Both the position numbers and the translations under genes were made by a program. Below, one piece after another: positions 21,701 to 31,972 of a stretch of 64,000 nucleotides of DNA. This DNA comes from Heliocidaris erythrogramma (taxonomy: Eukaryota > Echinodermata > Echinoidea > Camarodonta > Echinometridae). The DNA lies in assembly GCA_025617745.1 (NCBI GenBank), contig CM046869.1:12729168-12793167 (forward strand). The letters are read 5' to 3'. The notes beneath the pieces were generated by a model. The model was given only the letters and a program-made list of their open reading frames with translations. It was not told where the DNA came from and did not search any database. Positions within the stretch are counted from its first letter, which is position 1, and each line of letters opens with the position of its first letter.

Positions 21701-22210
21701 CTTTTTTTTTTGTTGCAATGGTAGAAATTTAGATGTAAGTGTATTTGCGTTTTGAAACACAAAATAAGCCCAGTGCTCAGATAATTTGGTTACCGACATT
21801 CTTTGATGTTTGCGCATTCGTTGTGCAAGATATGTTATATGCTATCGATTGTATCACTTGATTCTATATCGTTGTAACAATTACTGGAAATATGTCATTA
21901 ATCCATAACAAAACTGAAAGGCTATGCAAGTCTCTGACCACTATGAATGATTTTGTTAATCTAAAGGATATTATGACAGATTGATCCATCAAATTCCGGC
22001 ACATTTGGGTATTTAAAAAGCAACATTTTCTACGGTGTCTCTTTTTCAGGCATATATTTCTCTTTCAGCATTAATCCTCCTGGAATTAAAGCAAAGGAAT
22101 TCAACTAATCATTAACACACGTGCAATGGAACGTGACACCTTTTTGATAATTCTTTTTTAAAATGAGAATAAAAAGTAATTAAAAAAAGGAAGCAAACCA
22201 TACGTACCAT
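12507..22210 (-). CDS. gene A: secreted EGF-CTLD lectin-like protein (minus strand, six exons seen)
   Basis: Model, in coding order: initiator ATG at 22208-22210, then exons 21436-21484, 20873-21055, 15589-15693, 13448-13552 and 12507-12797. Product so far: signal peptide, a 61-residue cysteine-containing domain I do not recognise, two EGF repeats, and the first two-thirds of a C-type lectin domain. Internal exons are bounded by AG/GT and join in phase 1; their summed length stays in frame. The paralogue at 42447-49475 has the same exon lengths and order, which is the main support. C-type lectin domains bind sugars or proteins outside the cell; the ligand cannot be told. The final CTLD exon was not found below 12507, so the gene is either truncated or ends in an exon I missed or outside the window. 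Confidence 0.75.
13448..13552 (-). CDS. gene A, EGF exon 2
   Basis: 105 bp, phase 1-1. It reads [12 protein letters not shown], then [10 protein letters not shown], then GGLHCEN: six cysteines in C-x4-C-x5-C-x8-C-x-C-x8-C EGF spacing with the NGGTC core. It has neither the N-terminal Asp-x-Asp/Asn-Glu calcium signature nor the Asp/Asn hydroxylation position. Flanks are AG|CATGT and C|GTATGT. Confidence 0.85.
13686..13935 (+). mobile_element. tRNA-headed SINE
   Basis: The head GTCGTAATCGAGTGG...GGGTTCGCATG resembles Pol III A and B boxes. The body has CTCCTCCCAGGTGTTTAATG and GGTACCAGGTCATGCTGG, then a diverged tail with GAAGCGCTTTAAGCA. A relative on the opposite strand lies at 45470-45773. 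It sits in the intron between the two EGF exons of gene A, antisense to the gene. Confidence 0.6.
14503..15199. repeat. 0.7-kb palindrome inside gene A intron
   Basis: Arms of about 200-340 bp: GGGCTCATTGCCTTCA (14626) pairs with TGAAGGCAATGAGCCC (15065), GTTCACTAGTCGACTGC with the inverted sequence near 14945, and GAGGCACCACGC with GTGTGGTGCCTC (14871). Outer words GGCTCACACGAGGCGTCAT and ATGACGCCTCGTAGGTGAGC extend it. The interior shows no gene. It behaves like a foldback or long-TIR element. Confidence 0.65.
15195..15565. mobile_element. DNA transposon-like repeat with GCCGGTGTAGCGG ends
   Basis: It begins GCCGGTGTAGCGG and ends with the inverted CCGCTACACCGGC; GGAAGATAC and GTATCTTCC match further in, as do several CCGGCAGAT words. 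No convincing target duplication. Its right end lies 23 bp from the EGF exon at 15589, on the donor side, so it is close to the gene A splice donor. Confidence 0.5.
15589..15693 (-). CDS. gene A, EGF exon 1
   Basis: 105 bp, phase 1-1. It reads [33 protein letters not shown] with EGF cysteine spacing. Of the two EGF exons in gene A this one is closer to the single EGF of gene B (about 26 of 36 residues by eye). Acceptor CGTAG|CGTGT, donor G|GTACGG. Confidence 0.85.
17041..19214. other. spacer between inverted arms; no gene recognised
   Basis: An inner inverted pair GACCTCAGCCTGACC / GGTCAGGCTGAGGTC (17301-17315 and 17728-17742) encloses GC-richer sequence with no protein similarity that I recognise. 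Poly-C at 18311-18322 and poly-T at about 19183-19206. Two related segments containing GCAGAACTGAAAG-AAA lie near 18580 and 18732. Confidence 0.4.
19251..19554. mobile_element. complete tRNA-carrying inverted-repeat element
   Basis: 304 bp, flanked by the 12-bp direct repeat CACAATCACATA (19239-19250 and 19555-19566). The ends are inverted: TTGTAAACAAATTTTTAGGC and ACTCCCAGTGTTAAAG on the left mirror CTTTAACACTGGGAGT and GCCTAAAAACTTGTTTACAA on the right, plus a 30-nt right-hand extension. The centre carries the 74-nt tRNA-like sequence. It was inserted into the right arm of the 4.1-kb inverted pair. Confidence 0.65.
19337..19410 (-). ncRNA. tRNA-like sequence, second full copy
   Basis: Identical over 74 nt to 1005-1078, including the B-box GGTTCGAATCC and the GAACCAG/CTGGTTC terminal pairing, although the surrounding repeat differs between the copies. 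The same doubts about the D-arm and the missing U33 apply. Confidence 0.5.
20636..20845. mobile_element. hAT-like small transposon next to a splice donor
   Basis: Perfect ends CAGTGGCGGCACCAGG and its complement. The flanks TTTATCAA (20628-20635) and TTTATCCA (20846-20853) match at 7 of 8 positions. The interior is poly-G, GGGGGGCAA words and poly-C. It lies 27 bp downstream of the donor of the gene A exon 20873-21055. Confidence 0.7.
20873..21055 (-). CDS. gene A, 61-codon unrecognised domain exon
   Basis: 183 bp, phase 1-1. Key words: [20 protein letters not shown], then [25 protein letters not shown] and NLYCAHPG. Cysteines sit in TCP, ICP and YCA. Against the gene B exon (44233-44415) about 51 of 62 residues match, and from CPYG onward only three differ. 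I do not recognise the domain in any family. It lies between the signal peptide and the EGF repeats, so it should be the mature N terminus of a secreted protein. Splice sites: AACAG|GTAC and CCAG|GTATAG. Confidence 0.8.
21436..21484 (-). CDS. gene A, signal-peptide exon
   Basis: 49 bp reading [16 protein letters not shown] plus one base, with acceptor AAATAG|CAT and donor G|GTGAGT. It is supported by an equivalent exon in gene B reading HLKPVIIIHVFLLEQQFQ, also starting CATTTGAAG and ending one base into a codon. The hydrophobic run fits a signal peptide for secretion. There is no ATG in the exon, so initiation must lie upstream. Confidence 0.55.
22208..22210 (-). CDS. gene A, candidate start codon at the end of exon 1
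   Basis: On the minus strand AATTACAATG is followed at once by GTACGT, a plausible splice donor. Joining this ATG to the exon starting CAT gives [10 protein letters not shown]. Gene B has the same arrangement at 42447-42449. The 5' untranslated part of the exon has no visible left boundary. Confidence 0.35.
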
Positions 22211-22449
22211 TGTAATTCAACACATCAAGTCTACTGGAAACGATGACAATGTGCTGAGTATCCTAACGGTACAGATAAAATGAATGCCTGCTTTCACTTT
22301 GTAAAAAATGTTGAGCAGACCATTTTTCTCATTAGTTCGTTAGTACGTAAAGCCATTTATCGAATCAATCAAGTCGATTAACAAGGTTGGAATTATTGGG
22401 GATTATTTGATAGAGAGAAAATCTATTAACCCTCTGATATATGTTTAGG
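22211..22449. other. upstream of gene A; no clear promoter
   Basis: Expected 5' UTR and promoter side of gene A. No convincing TATA or initiator can be assigned by eye. Confidence 0.3.
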
Positions 22450-22452
22450 AAA

Positions 22453-22494
22453 TGCATAATGATAATAATAATAGTAACGATGATGATGATGATG

Positions 22495-22567
<73 letters not shown>

Positions 22568-22695
22568 TAACTCTAACTGCGACTTAGGGCGAAATCTTTT
22601 ATCTCATTCTTTTGTTACGTTTCGCCCGAACGTTGAGTTTCTATTGTGACGGAATAAACCTATTGTTAGGTTTCGCCTTAAGTCGCAGTTAGGTA

Positions 22696-22726
<31 letters not shown>

Positions 22727-23010
22727 TTAATAATAATAATAATAATAATAATATATACATTATTACTCCTACTACTACTACTACTAATACTGGTAGCAAT
22801 GCTACTACTGTATTATTATTACTACTAGTAATAATGATAATGACCATAGAATCAATAATAATGATATCAATACTAATATAATATTTACAATACTACTATT
22901 ACCACTACTGCTACTACAACTATTACTACTAGACTACTACAACTACTACTACTACTATTACTACTACTAATACTAATACTAATACTACAACTATATACTT
23001 CTTCTACTCT
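22453..23010. repeat. trinucleotide microsatellites (AAT and ACT)
   Basis: Long AAT/ATA runs at 22488-22566 and 22696-22752, then imperfect ACT/CTA runs to about 23010. Asparagine-rich open frames here are repeat artefacts. Confidence 0.85.
22573..22692. mobile_element. 120-bp MITE inside a microsatellite
   Basis: Ends CTAACTGCGACTTAGGGCGAAA and its near-complement TTTCGCCTTAAGTCGCAGTTAG are inverted repeats. AAT arrays flank both sides, so the element either landed in the array or carried it along. Confidence 0.55.
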
Positions 23011-23129
23011 ACTACCAGAAATGACTACTTGTAATGACAATGATAATGATAATAATGGTAGTGTTATAAATTCTAATGAGAGGAAATGTAAACATTATCA
23101 TATATATGTATATATATATCTTTAAAATG

Positions 23130-23168
23130 TTATCTCTTTTAAATATATATATATATATATATATATAT
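23130..23168. repeat. AT dinucleotide run
   Basis: Alternating AT/TA tract between single-copy sequences. Confidence 0.8.
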
Positions 23169-23224
23169 TGTGCATAATCATTAAACGAATTTGTATGAAA
23201 AGTGTCTACTCAAAAAAACGAAAT

Positions 23225-23358
23225 GACAATTAGACCAAATGGTAATTGGACGAAATGATGATTAGGCCAATTCGTTATTGGACCAACTAATATTAGACCG
23301 AATGATGTTAGACCAATGTGCTATTAGACCAACTGGCTGTAGACCAAGTGGCAATAAA
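23225..23358. repeat. short subrepeat array, ATTAGACCAAATGG type
   Basis: About eight diverged copies of a 15-18-bp word such as ATTAGACCAAATGG, ATTGGACCAACTA and ATTAGACCGAATG, all in one orientation. No inverted partner was found nearby. Confidence 0.6.
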
Positions 23359-23474
23359 CCGTTTATTTTTAATCAAAACAACAGCGTGCGTCGTATAGTG
23401 TAGACCCTCTACATTTGTGTTATACTAGTATTTGATTATCAGTAGATGAAACGATAACATGCAGGTTTCAGACA

Positions 23475-25835
23475 TTTCTCAACCATTAAATATTTCATCA
23501 TTAAAAATCGTGTGAATAATTAAAGTATCATTATTAACCATATCAGACATCTGAGCGATGCAATTTTTTTACATTTTGTCCCGGCTTTGCCAAGCTAACA
23601 TAACTAAGGGCCGATAAATTTAAAAATTGTGTATTGAGCGGTTTCGCTCTGGACGTCTGATTATGTTAATAATAATGATAAAATCCGACTGGCTACTTTC
23701 GGGGGATACCACATTCATTGCCCTCACTAGAATAGTTGTTGTTCTGTGTAGAGATCGATGGATTATCTGAATTTTTCTTGCCATTTAAGTTCATGATCAA
23801 CTGTAAACTCATCTCTGTAAACTGATCATAAAAGGGAAACCACTAGTAAACGACTAGTTTAATAAATTTTTACATTTGCGGTTGACATGTTTTGACATGT
23901 GGTAAGGGGTGTTTCAATATTTTAGGGATTTTAATGGTCAGGAAAACCTCTCACACACGCGTACACGCTCACAAACACAGACATCTCATAATAACTTATC
24001 TTACACGGGTACATTATGGAAGCAATGAGTTTTTACATTTGCTGTCGACGTGTTATGACATTTGTGGTAAAAACGGAAATTTTTACATTTGTAGGCGAAA
24101 TGTTTTTACATTTGTGGTTAAACCGATTTTTACATTTTTGGGCGATTTTTATTACATTTGTGGTTGACATATTATGACATTTGTGGTTATTTTGACATTT
24201 GCGGGTGCAACGTTTTTACATTTGTGGTTGATTTTTACATTTGTGGGCTCTACATCCCCTCCCCAGTCAGATGGCAACTTTGTTTCCCTCTTTTTGTGGA
24301 GGTATCTCGTTAGGCCAAGTTATATTTACCGTCGAAACATTTCAGTTTTCATTTTTTCATTTATTTATTTCCATCAATACATGTACATGTAGTTTTAAAA
24401 ATACATACAAATCGAAATTAGAACAAAATATAAAATTACAAGATAGAGGAGACAGCAAGAAAAGCAAGGAGCTTTATAAAAAGCTGCCACTTTTTGGTGT
24501 ATACATAAATAAATACATAAAATGGGCATACTGGATGGATAGAATGTAGATAACATCATAACTCCATCATAACATCGCGATGTTATGTTGAGTCGCTTAG
24601 CAACTATGATGGCGTAGATTAACATCGTGTCACGGCGAGTCATTACTAATTCTCAAACCCATTCTCTAATCATAATTCAAAGGGAAGGAGGGGGAAAGGG
24701 TTCCTGTGGAATGTCTTTAGGGTTAAAACTTTGCTTGAGTGGCTGGTTTTACACTCGCTAAATTCCCCCGTTTTACTGCAGTATGTTCAAGATTAGTATT
24801 TGAAAAAGATCTTCATGAAGTATATATACGTATTTGACTATAGATTTATGATATTGTAAACAATGTGCAATATGAATGGAATCAATAAAGTATAAATACT
24901 ACTAATGTTCATAGCGTATATTGAGTAATGTTTTCGTTTCATGTATATATATATATATATATTACTTACTAAAGAATTTTTATAGTGTTAGTGCTTATAA
25001 CAAAAACACTGGCTTATGATCTGATGGTGATCCTGAATGATTAATTCATTGTCATAACGCATGGAGTATTAAACGAGGCCAACCTTTACTAGCTTTTGCT
25101 ATATGTTAGCTCCATTTACCGCATGCATACTTCAATGTCATGCCCTAATTCTATGTAACTTTGAATTGCTTGGTAACAAATGAATACAGTATAATACAAA
25201 TATTACAATTCTTTTGGTATGCCTTCTCTCTCTATCTTTATCTCTCTTTCTTTCATATCTCTTTTTCCCCATTAGTCAAAATATGCATCGCATCAGTGAA
25301 ATCATAATAAACTAATATGCACCCGACCGCCAAGCATGACTTTGAATGCCGTTTTGGCCTTTTTAGACTAAGCCAAGATAAATTAGTTTTTGCGCGCTGG
25401 AAAATGAGCGACTAAAAATTCGGTGAACCGAAAAGACTAAACAGGATAGACAAGGTTGCTTGAATATGAGAGTGATAAAATTAATTTAACAAGATAGTTT
25501 TGCAAACTCGATTGAGAAAACCTATTATTGGCATATCTATCATATTCATGTAGATTTAACAAAAGAGCTCATGAAGATCTATTAACATAATGTAGTGTTC
25601 GAATGAACTTAGAACTGTTCTGTGCATTTATACGCCCAAATGTTCTTGAATTTAAATATATTAGTCTTAGAAATTTATTGTTCATTTAGAAAATATAGGA
25701 TGACATGAAGCTTTTCAATGACACCATTCACTATATCATTATAGGTACTTTCGTTCGTTTTCAATCTTGTATATTCAATTACTATATTATATATAACATT
25801 TACCTGCTATACAAACGTAACGCAGGCAAATAATA
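23475..25835. repeat. tandem unit 1 (about 2.36 kb)
   Basis: First of three direct copies beginning TTCTCAACCATTAAATATTT. It contains a minisatellite of TTTTTACATTTGTGGT words (about 24035-24250), longer here than in the other units; a perfect palindrome CATAACATCGCGATGTTATG (about 24568); and an AT run. Short frames of 61-102 codons recur in each unit, without domain similarity. Confidence 0.85.
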
Positions 25836-28071
25836 TTCTCAACCATTAAATATTTCATCATTAAAAATCGCGTTAATAATTAAAGTATTATTATGAACCA
25901 TATCAGACATCTGAGCGATACATTTTTTTTACAGTTTGTCCCGGCTTTGCCAAGCTAACATAACTGCGGGCCGATAAATTTAAAAATTGTGTATTGAGCG
26001 GGTTTCGCTCTGGACGTCTAATTATGTTAATAATAATGATAAAATCCGACTGGCTACTTTCGGGGGATACCACATTCATTGCCCTCACTAGAATAGTTGT
26101 TGTTCTGTGTAGAGATCGATGGATTATCTGAATTTTTCTTGCCATTTAAGTTCATGATCAACTGTAAACTGATCATAAAAGGGAAACCACTAGTAAACGA
26201 CTAGTTTAATAAATTTTTACATTTGCGGTTGACATGTTTTGACATGTGGTAAGGGGTGTTTCAATATTTTAGGGATTTTAATGGTCAGGAAAACCTCTCA
26301 CACACGCATACACGCTCACAAACACAGACATCTCATAATAACTTATCTTACACGGGTACATTATGCAAGCAATGTGTTTTTACATTTGTGGTTGACATGT
26401 TATGACATTTTTGACATATTATGACATTTTTGACATTTGCGGGTGCAACGTTTTTACATTTGTGGTTGATTTTTACATTTGTGGGCTCTACATCCCCTCC
26501 CCAGTCAGATGGCAACTTTGTTTCCCTCTTTTTGTGGAGGTATCTCGTTAGGCCAAGTTATATTTACCGTCGAAACATTTCAGTTTTCATTTTTTCATTT
26601 ATTTATTTCCATCAATACATGTACATGTAGTTTTAAAAATACATACAAATCGAAATTAGAACAAAATATAAAATTACAAGATAGAGGAAACAGCAAGAAA
26701 AGCAAGGAGCTTTATAAAAAGCTGCCACCTTTTGGTGTATACATAAATAAATACATAAAATGGGCATACTGGATGGATAGAATGTAGATAACATCATAAC
26801 TCCATCATAACATCGCGATGTTATGTTGAGTCGCTTAGCAACTATGATGGCGTAGATTAACATCGTGTCACGGCGAGTCATTACTAATTCTCAAACCCAT
26901 TCTCTAATCATAATTCAAAGGGAAGGAGGGGGAAAGGGTTCCTGTGGAATGTCTTTAGGGTTAAAACTTTGCTTGAGTGGCTGGTTTTACACTCGCTAAA
27001 TTCCCCCGTTTTACTGCAGTATGTTCAAGATTAGTATTTGAAAAAGATCTTCATGAAGTATATATACGTATTTGACTATAGATTTATGATATTGTAAACA
27101 ATGTGCAATATGAATGGAATCAATAAAGTATAAATACTACTAATGTTCATAGCGTGTATTGAGTAATGTTTTCGTTTCATGTATATATATATATATATAT
27201 TACTTACTAAAGAATTTTTATAGTGTTAGTGCTTAACAAAAACACTGGCTTATGATCTGATGGTGATCCTGAATGATTAATTCATTGTCATAACGCATGG
27301 AGTATTAAACGAGGCCAACCTTTACTAGCTTTTGCTATATGTTAGCTCCATTTACCGCATGCATACTTCAATGTCATGCCCTAATTCTATGTAACTTTGA
27401 ATTGCTTGGTAACAAATGAATACAGTATAATACAAATATTACAATTCTTTTGGTATGCCTTCTCTCTCTATCTTTATCTCTCTTTCTTTCATATCTCTTT
27501 TTCCCCATTAGTCAAAATATGCATCGCATCAGTGAAATCATAATAAACTAATATGCACCCGACCGCCAAGCATGACTTTGAATGCCGTTTTGGCCTTTTT
27601 AGACTAAGCCAAGATAAATTAGTTTTTGCGCGCTGGAAAATGAGCGACTAAAAATTCGGTGAACCGAAAAGACTAAACAGGATAGACAAGGTTGCTTGAA
27701 TATGAGAGTGATAAAATTAATTTAACAAGATAGTTTTGCAAACTCGATTGAGAAAACCTATTATTGGCATATCTATCATATTCATGTAGATTTAACAAAA
27801 GAGCTCATGAAGATCTATTAACATAATGTAGTGTTCGAATGAACTTAGAACTGTTCTGTGCATTTATACGCCCAAATGTTCTTGAATTTAAATATATTAG
27901 TCTTAGAAATTTATTGTTCATTTAGAAAATATAGGATGACATGAAGCTTTTCAATGACACCATTCACTATATCATTATAGGTACTTTCGTTCGTTTTCAA
28001 TCTTGTATATTCAATTACTATATTATATATAACATTTACCTGCTATACAAACGTAACGCAGGCAAATAATA
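25836..28071. repeat. tandem unit 2 (2236 bp)
   Basis: Near-identical to unit 1 with few substitutions, but with a shortened TTTTTACATTTGTGG minisatellite. The junction with unit 1 contains TACAAACGTAACGCAGGCAA. High identity implies recent duplication or homogenisation. Confidence 0.85.
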
Positions 28072-29418
28072 TTCTCAACCATTAAATATTTCATCATTAA
28101 AAATCGCGTTAATAATTAAAGTATTATTATGAACCATATCAGACATCTGAGCGATACATTTTTTTTACAGTTTGTCCCGGCTTTGCCAAGCTAACATAAC
28201 TGCGGGCCGATAAATTTAAAAATTGTGTATTGAGCGGGTTTCGCTCTGGACGTCTAATTATGTTAATAATAATGATAAAATCCGACTGGCTACTTTCGGG
28301 GGATACCACATTCATTGCCCTCACTAGAATAGTTGTTGTTCTGTGTAGAGATCGATGGATTATCTGAATTTTTCTTGCCATTTAAGTTCATGATCAACTG
28401 TAAACTGATCATAAAAGGGAAACCACTAGTAAACGACTAGTTTAATAAATTTTTACATTTGCGGTTGACATGTTTTGACATGTGGTAAGGGGTGTTTCAA
28501 TATTTTAGGGATTTTAATGGTCAGGAAAACCTCTCACACACGCATACACGCTCGCAAACACAGACATCTCATAATAACTTATCTTACACGGGTACATTAT
28601 GCAAGCAATGTGTTTTTACATTTGTGGTTGACATATTATGACATTTTTGACATATTATGACATTTTTGACATTTGCGGGTGCAATGTTTTTACATTTGTG
28701 GTTGATTTTTACATTTGTGGGCTCTACATCCCCTCCCCAATCAGATGGCAACTTTGTTTCCCTCTTTTTGTGGAGGTATCTCGTTAGGCCAAGTTATATT
28801 TACCGTCGAAACATTTCAGTTTTCATTTTTTCATTTATTTATTTATTTCCATCAATACATGTACATGTAGTTTTAAAAATACATACAAATCGAAATTAGA
28901 ACAAAATATAAAATTACAAGATAGAGGAGACAGCAAGAAAAGCAAGGAGCTTTATAAAAAGCTGCCACCTTTGGTGTATACATAAATAAATACATAAAAT
29001 GGGCATACTGGATGGATAGAATGTAGATAACATCATAACTCCATCATAACATCGCGATGTTATGATGAATGTCGCTTAGCACCTCTGATGGCGTAGATTA
29101 ACATCGTGTCACGGCTAGTCATTACTAATTCTCAAACCCATTCTCAAATCATAATTCAAAGGGAAGGAGGGGGAAAGGGTTCCTGTGGAATGTCTTTAGG
29201 GTTAAAACTTTGCTTGAGTGGCTGGTTTTACACTCACTAAATTCCCCGTTTTACTGCAGTATGTTCAAGATTAGTATTTGAAAAAGATCTTCATGAGGTA
29301 TATATACGTATTTGACTATAGATTTATGATATTGTAAACAATGTGCAATATGAATGGAATCAATAAAGTATAAATACTACTAATGTTCATAGTGTATATT
29401 GAATAATGTTTTCGTTTC

Positions 29419-29482
<64 letters not shown>

Positions 29483-29545
29483 CTTCCTAAAGAATTTTTA
29501 TAGTGTTAGTGCTTAACAAAAACACTGGCTTATGATCTGATGGTG
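28072..29545. repeat. tandem unit 3, 5' part
   Basis: Third copy of the unit, with an expanded AT run at about 29423-29480. It is cut after CTGATGGTG by the foldback element at 29546. The unit resumes at 31709, is cut by the LINE and the 39933-41063 segment, and ends at about 41391. Confidence 0.85.
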
Positions 29546-31708
29546 GTTTACAGCCCTATAGCTAGAAGGTCCGATAGTTAGCGGGTCCGATAGACCGACG
29601 CCCAATAGATAGAAGGTTCGATAGACCGAATGTACGAGAGGGTCCAATAGACAGACGGTTCTATAGACCGAATCGGCGGAGGGTCCGATAATCCGAAGAT
29701 TCTATAGATCGAATGTCCAACGGGGTCCGATAGTAAGAAGGTCCGATAGATAGAAGGTTCGATAGACCGAATCGGCAAAAGGGTCCGATAGTCCGAAGGT
29801 TCAGTAGGGGTCCGATAGTTAGAAGGTCCGATAGACCGACAATAACGTAAAAAGGTAAAATAAGTGGATACAATAATTTTTTAATAGTTTTATCTCATAA
29901 AAGGGTAATTGCCTTACCTTCTTCTATGTGTATTGTAATAAACCGATGCACTAGGTCTGTAGGCCCACCCCCCCCAAAAAAAAAAAATAAATAAATAAAT
30001 GAGGAACTTATACATGTTAAAAGTATTTTTATCAGAGCATCATCATCATCACCGTGGGGCGGGGGTGGTCCACCTCAGCCCCCGGTTAATTTTGACACTT
30101 AACCGATGTATTGGCAATGGGGAACGCTGACCATTTTTGAAACATGGAAATCTAATTACATGTATATGGTGCACACTAAAGTCCCGAGGCCCATCATGCC
30201 CGAAACATTTTTTTCTAGTGGAGCAAGCTGAGGAAAGGGCGTCCCCTTCTATTACAAGTGTTTTTTTAAACACAGAAATCTTATGGGGTGCACACTTTAT
30301 CGTTAAATTTTCATTAAAAGTAACAAAAGATAAGATTCTGACAACAAAAGATTCTGACCGATAAAAATGAAATTGTTTCAATTCGGCCCTACCACCTTCT
30401 TGGGATGGGGGCGTTTCCATTTTTCTTTTTGAGGGTTGTCAGGTGATATTTTCCTACCAGCTATGATGTCAGCTTTTATACTTTATATTACTACTATCTT
30501 GTGGCAAATTTTAGTCTGTGGACGGGTAAATTATACCACTTTTTTTTGGGGGGGGGGGAGGGTGGGGGTGGGGGAATTCGATAATAGTCAGATACCTCAC
30601 TGCCCGAATATTATGATATTCGGGATTCTTGTTGCTGCAGGACGTAAGAGATGCTTGCTGCAAGAAACAATCTAAGGTTAGATTCTTGATTGTATGAGCG
30701 AGCAAAGCGAGCGAACGAGAGAGAGAGAGAAAAAAAAAGAATTTTGTATCATCAGAATAGGTTCTAGTGTATTTTTATTCCGTTCTCATAATCTATGTAA
30801 CATGTTATTGGCATCTTCCGTTCTCATATTGGGAAGAGACTATTGGTCACAGGCCATTATTTCTGAAAATTCATCTCTTTAGCGCCTTTAGTTATGTTGC
30901 TAACATTATTTGAGTAGAAAAATAGCATAACATTTGCTAGAGATTCAAGATGCAAACCAAATAACTTCCATAAGAATATGACTTATTAATATAATTGGCA
31001 TTGGTTTATATACCCAAATATGGCGATTATATTAATAACTAATATCAATAATGAAAATATAATGGGCATTGGTAAATAACCATAATAATGCTAGTTAGCG
31101 AAGTTTTTAATTTCTGTTTTCTTCTCTTTCCGTTCTAATTTCTTCTTTTCTTTTTCTCTTCTTTTCCTTTCTTTTCTTTTCTTCTTTCCTTTTCAACCTC
31201 TTCCTTTTTGGCCTTTTCTTTGGTTGGAACCCCCTTTTCAGGCATGAAAAGTGGGAGGGGGAGGGTATTCCCGCCCCACATTTCAAAACATCTGAAAACA
31301 TAACGCCCCACTTATTTTAACCACTTATTTTTTTACCCACTTATCATTTTATCCACTATTTTACCCTTTTTACGTATTTATTGTCGGTCTAACGGACCTT
31401 CTAACTATCGGACCCCTACTGAACCTTCGGACTATCGGACCCTTTTGCCGAGTCGGTCTATATATAGAACCTTCTGTCTATTGGACCCTCATGTACATTC
31501 GGAATATCGAACCTTCTGACTATCGGACCCGTTGGTCATTCGATCTATAGAACCTTCGGACTATTGGACCCTCCTGTCGATTCGGTTTATAGAACCTTCT
31601 GTCTACTGGACCCTCTCGTACATTCGGTCTATCGAACCTTCTATCTATTGGGTGTCGGTCTATCGGACCCGCTAACTATCGGACCTTCTAGCTATAGGGA
31701 TGACCCCA
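29546..31708. mobile_element. foldback transposon with subrepeat-built terminal inverted repeats
   Basis: 2163 bp, flanked by the 8-bp duplication TGATGGTG (29538-29545 and 31709-31716), whose unfilled site is visible in tandem units 1 and 2. The arms (about 29554-29860 and 31385-31700) are inverted copies of an array of words such as GGTCCGATAGACCGA and GGTTCGATAGACCGAAT. The outermost bases differ (GTTTACAG versus TGGGGTCAT) before the shared CCCTATAGCTAGAAGG. The 1.5-kb core shows no transposase. Confidence 0.75.
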
Positions 31709-31905
31709 TGATGGTGATCCTGAATGATTAATTCATTGTCATAACGCATGGAGTATTAAACGAGGCCAACCTTTACTAGCTCTTACTATATGTTAGCTCC
31801 ATTTACCGCATGCATACTTCATTGTCATGCCCTAATTCTATACGTAACTTTGAATTGCTTGGTAACAAATGAATACAGTATAATACAAATATTACAATGT
31901 GAATT
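31643..31905. repeat. 263-bp direct repeat, left of LINE
   Basis: Matches 39678-39940 at every position I compared. It consists of the last 66 bp of the foldback element plus 197 bp of tandem unit 3 and its junction. It directly abuts the 5' end of the LINE and so behaves as a very long target-site duplication. Confidence 0.8.
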
Positions 31906-31972
31906 CGGACCTATGCATTCGTAGCAACCAGACGTATATTTCACGCGCTCCCGCTATTTGACTGATATGTGA

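Noticed and set aside
22452-22649. Asparagine-rich 65-codon frame
   Set aside because: It is the translation of an AAT microsatellite plus a MITE end.
31107-31301. Lys/Glu/Arg-rich minus-strand frame inside the foldback element
   Set aside because: Low-complexity CTTTTC repeat; no evidence of coding.
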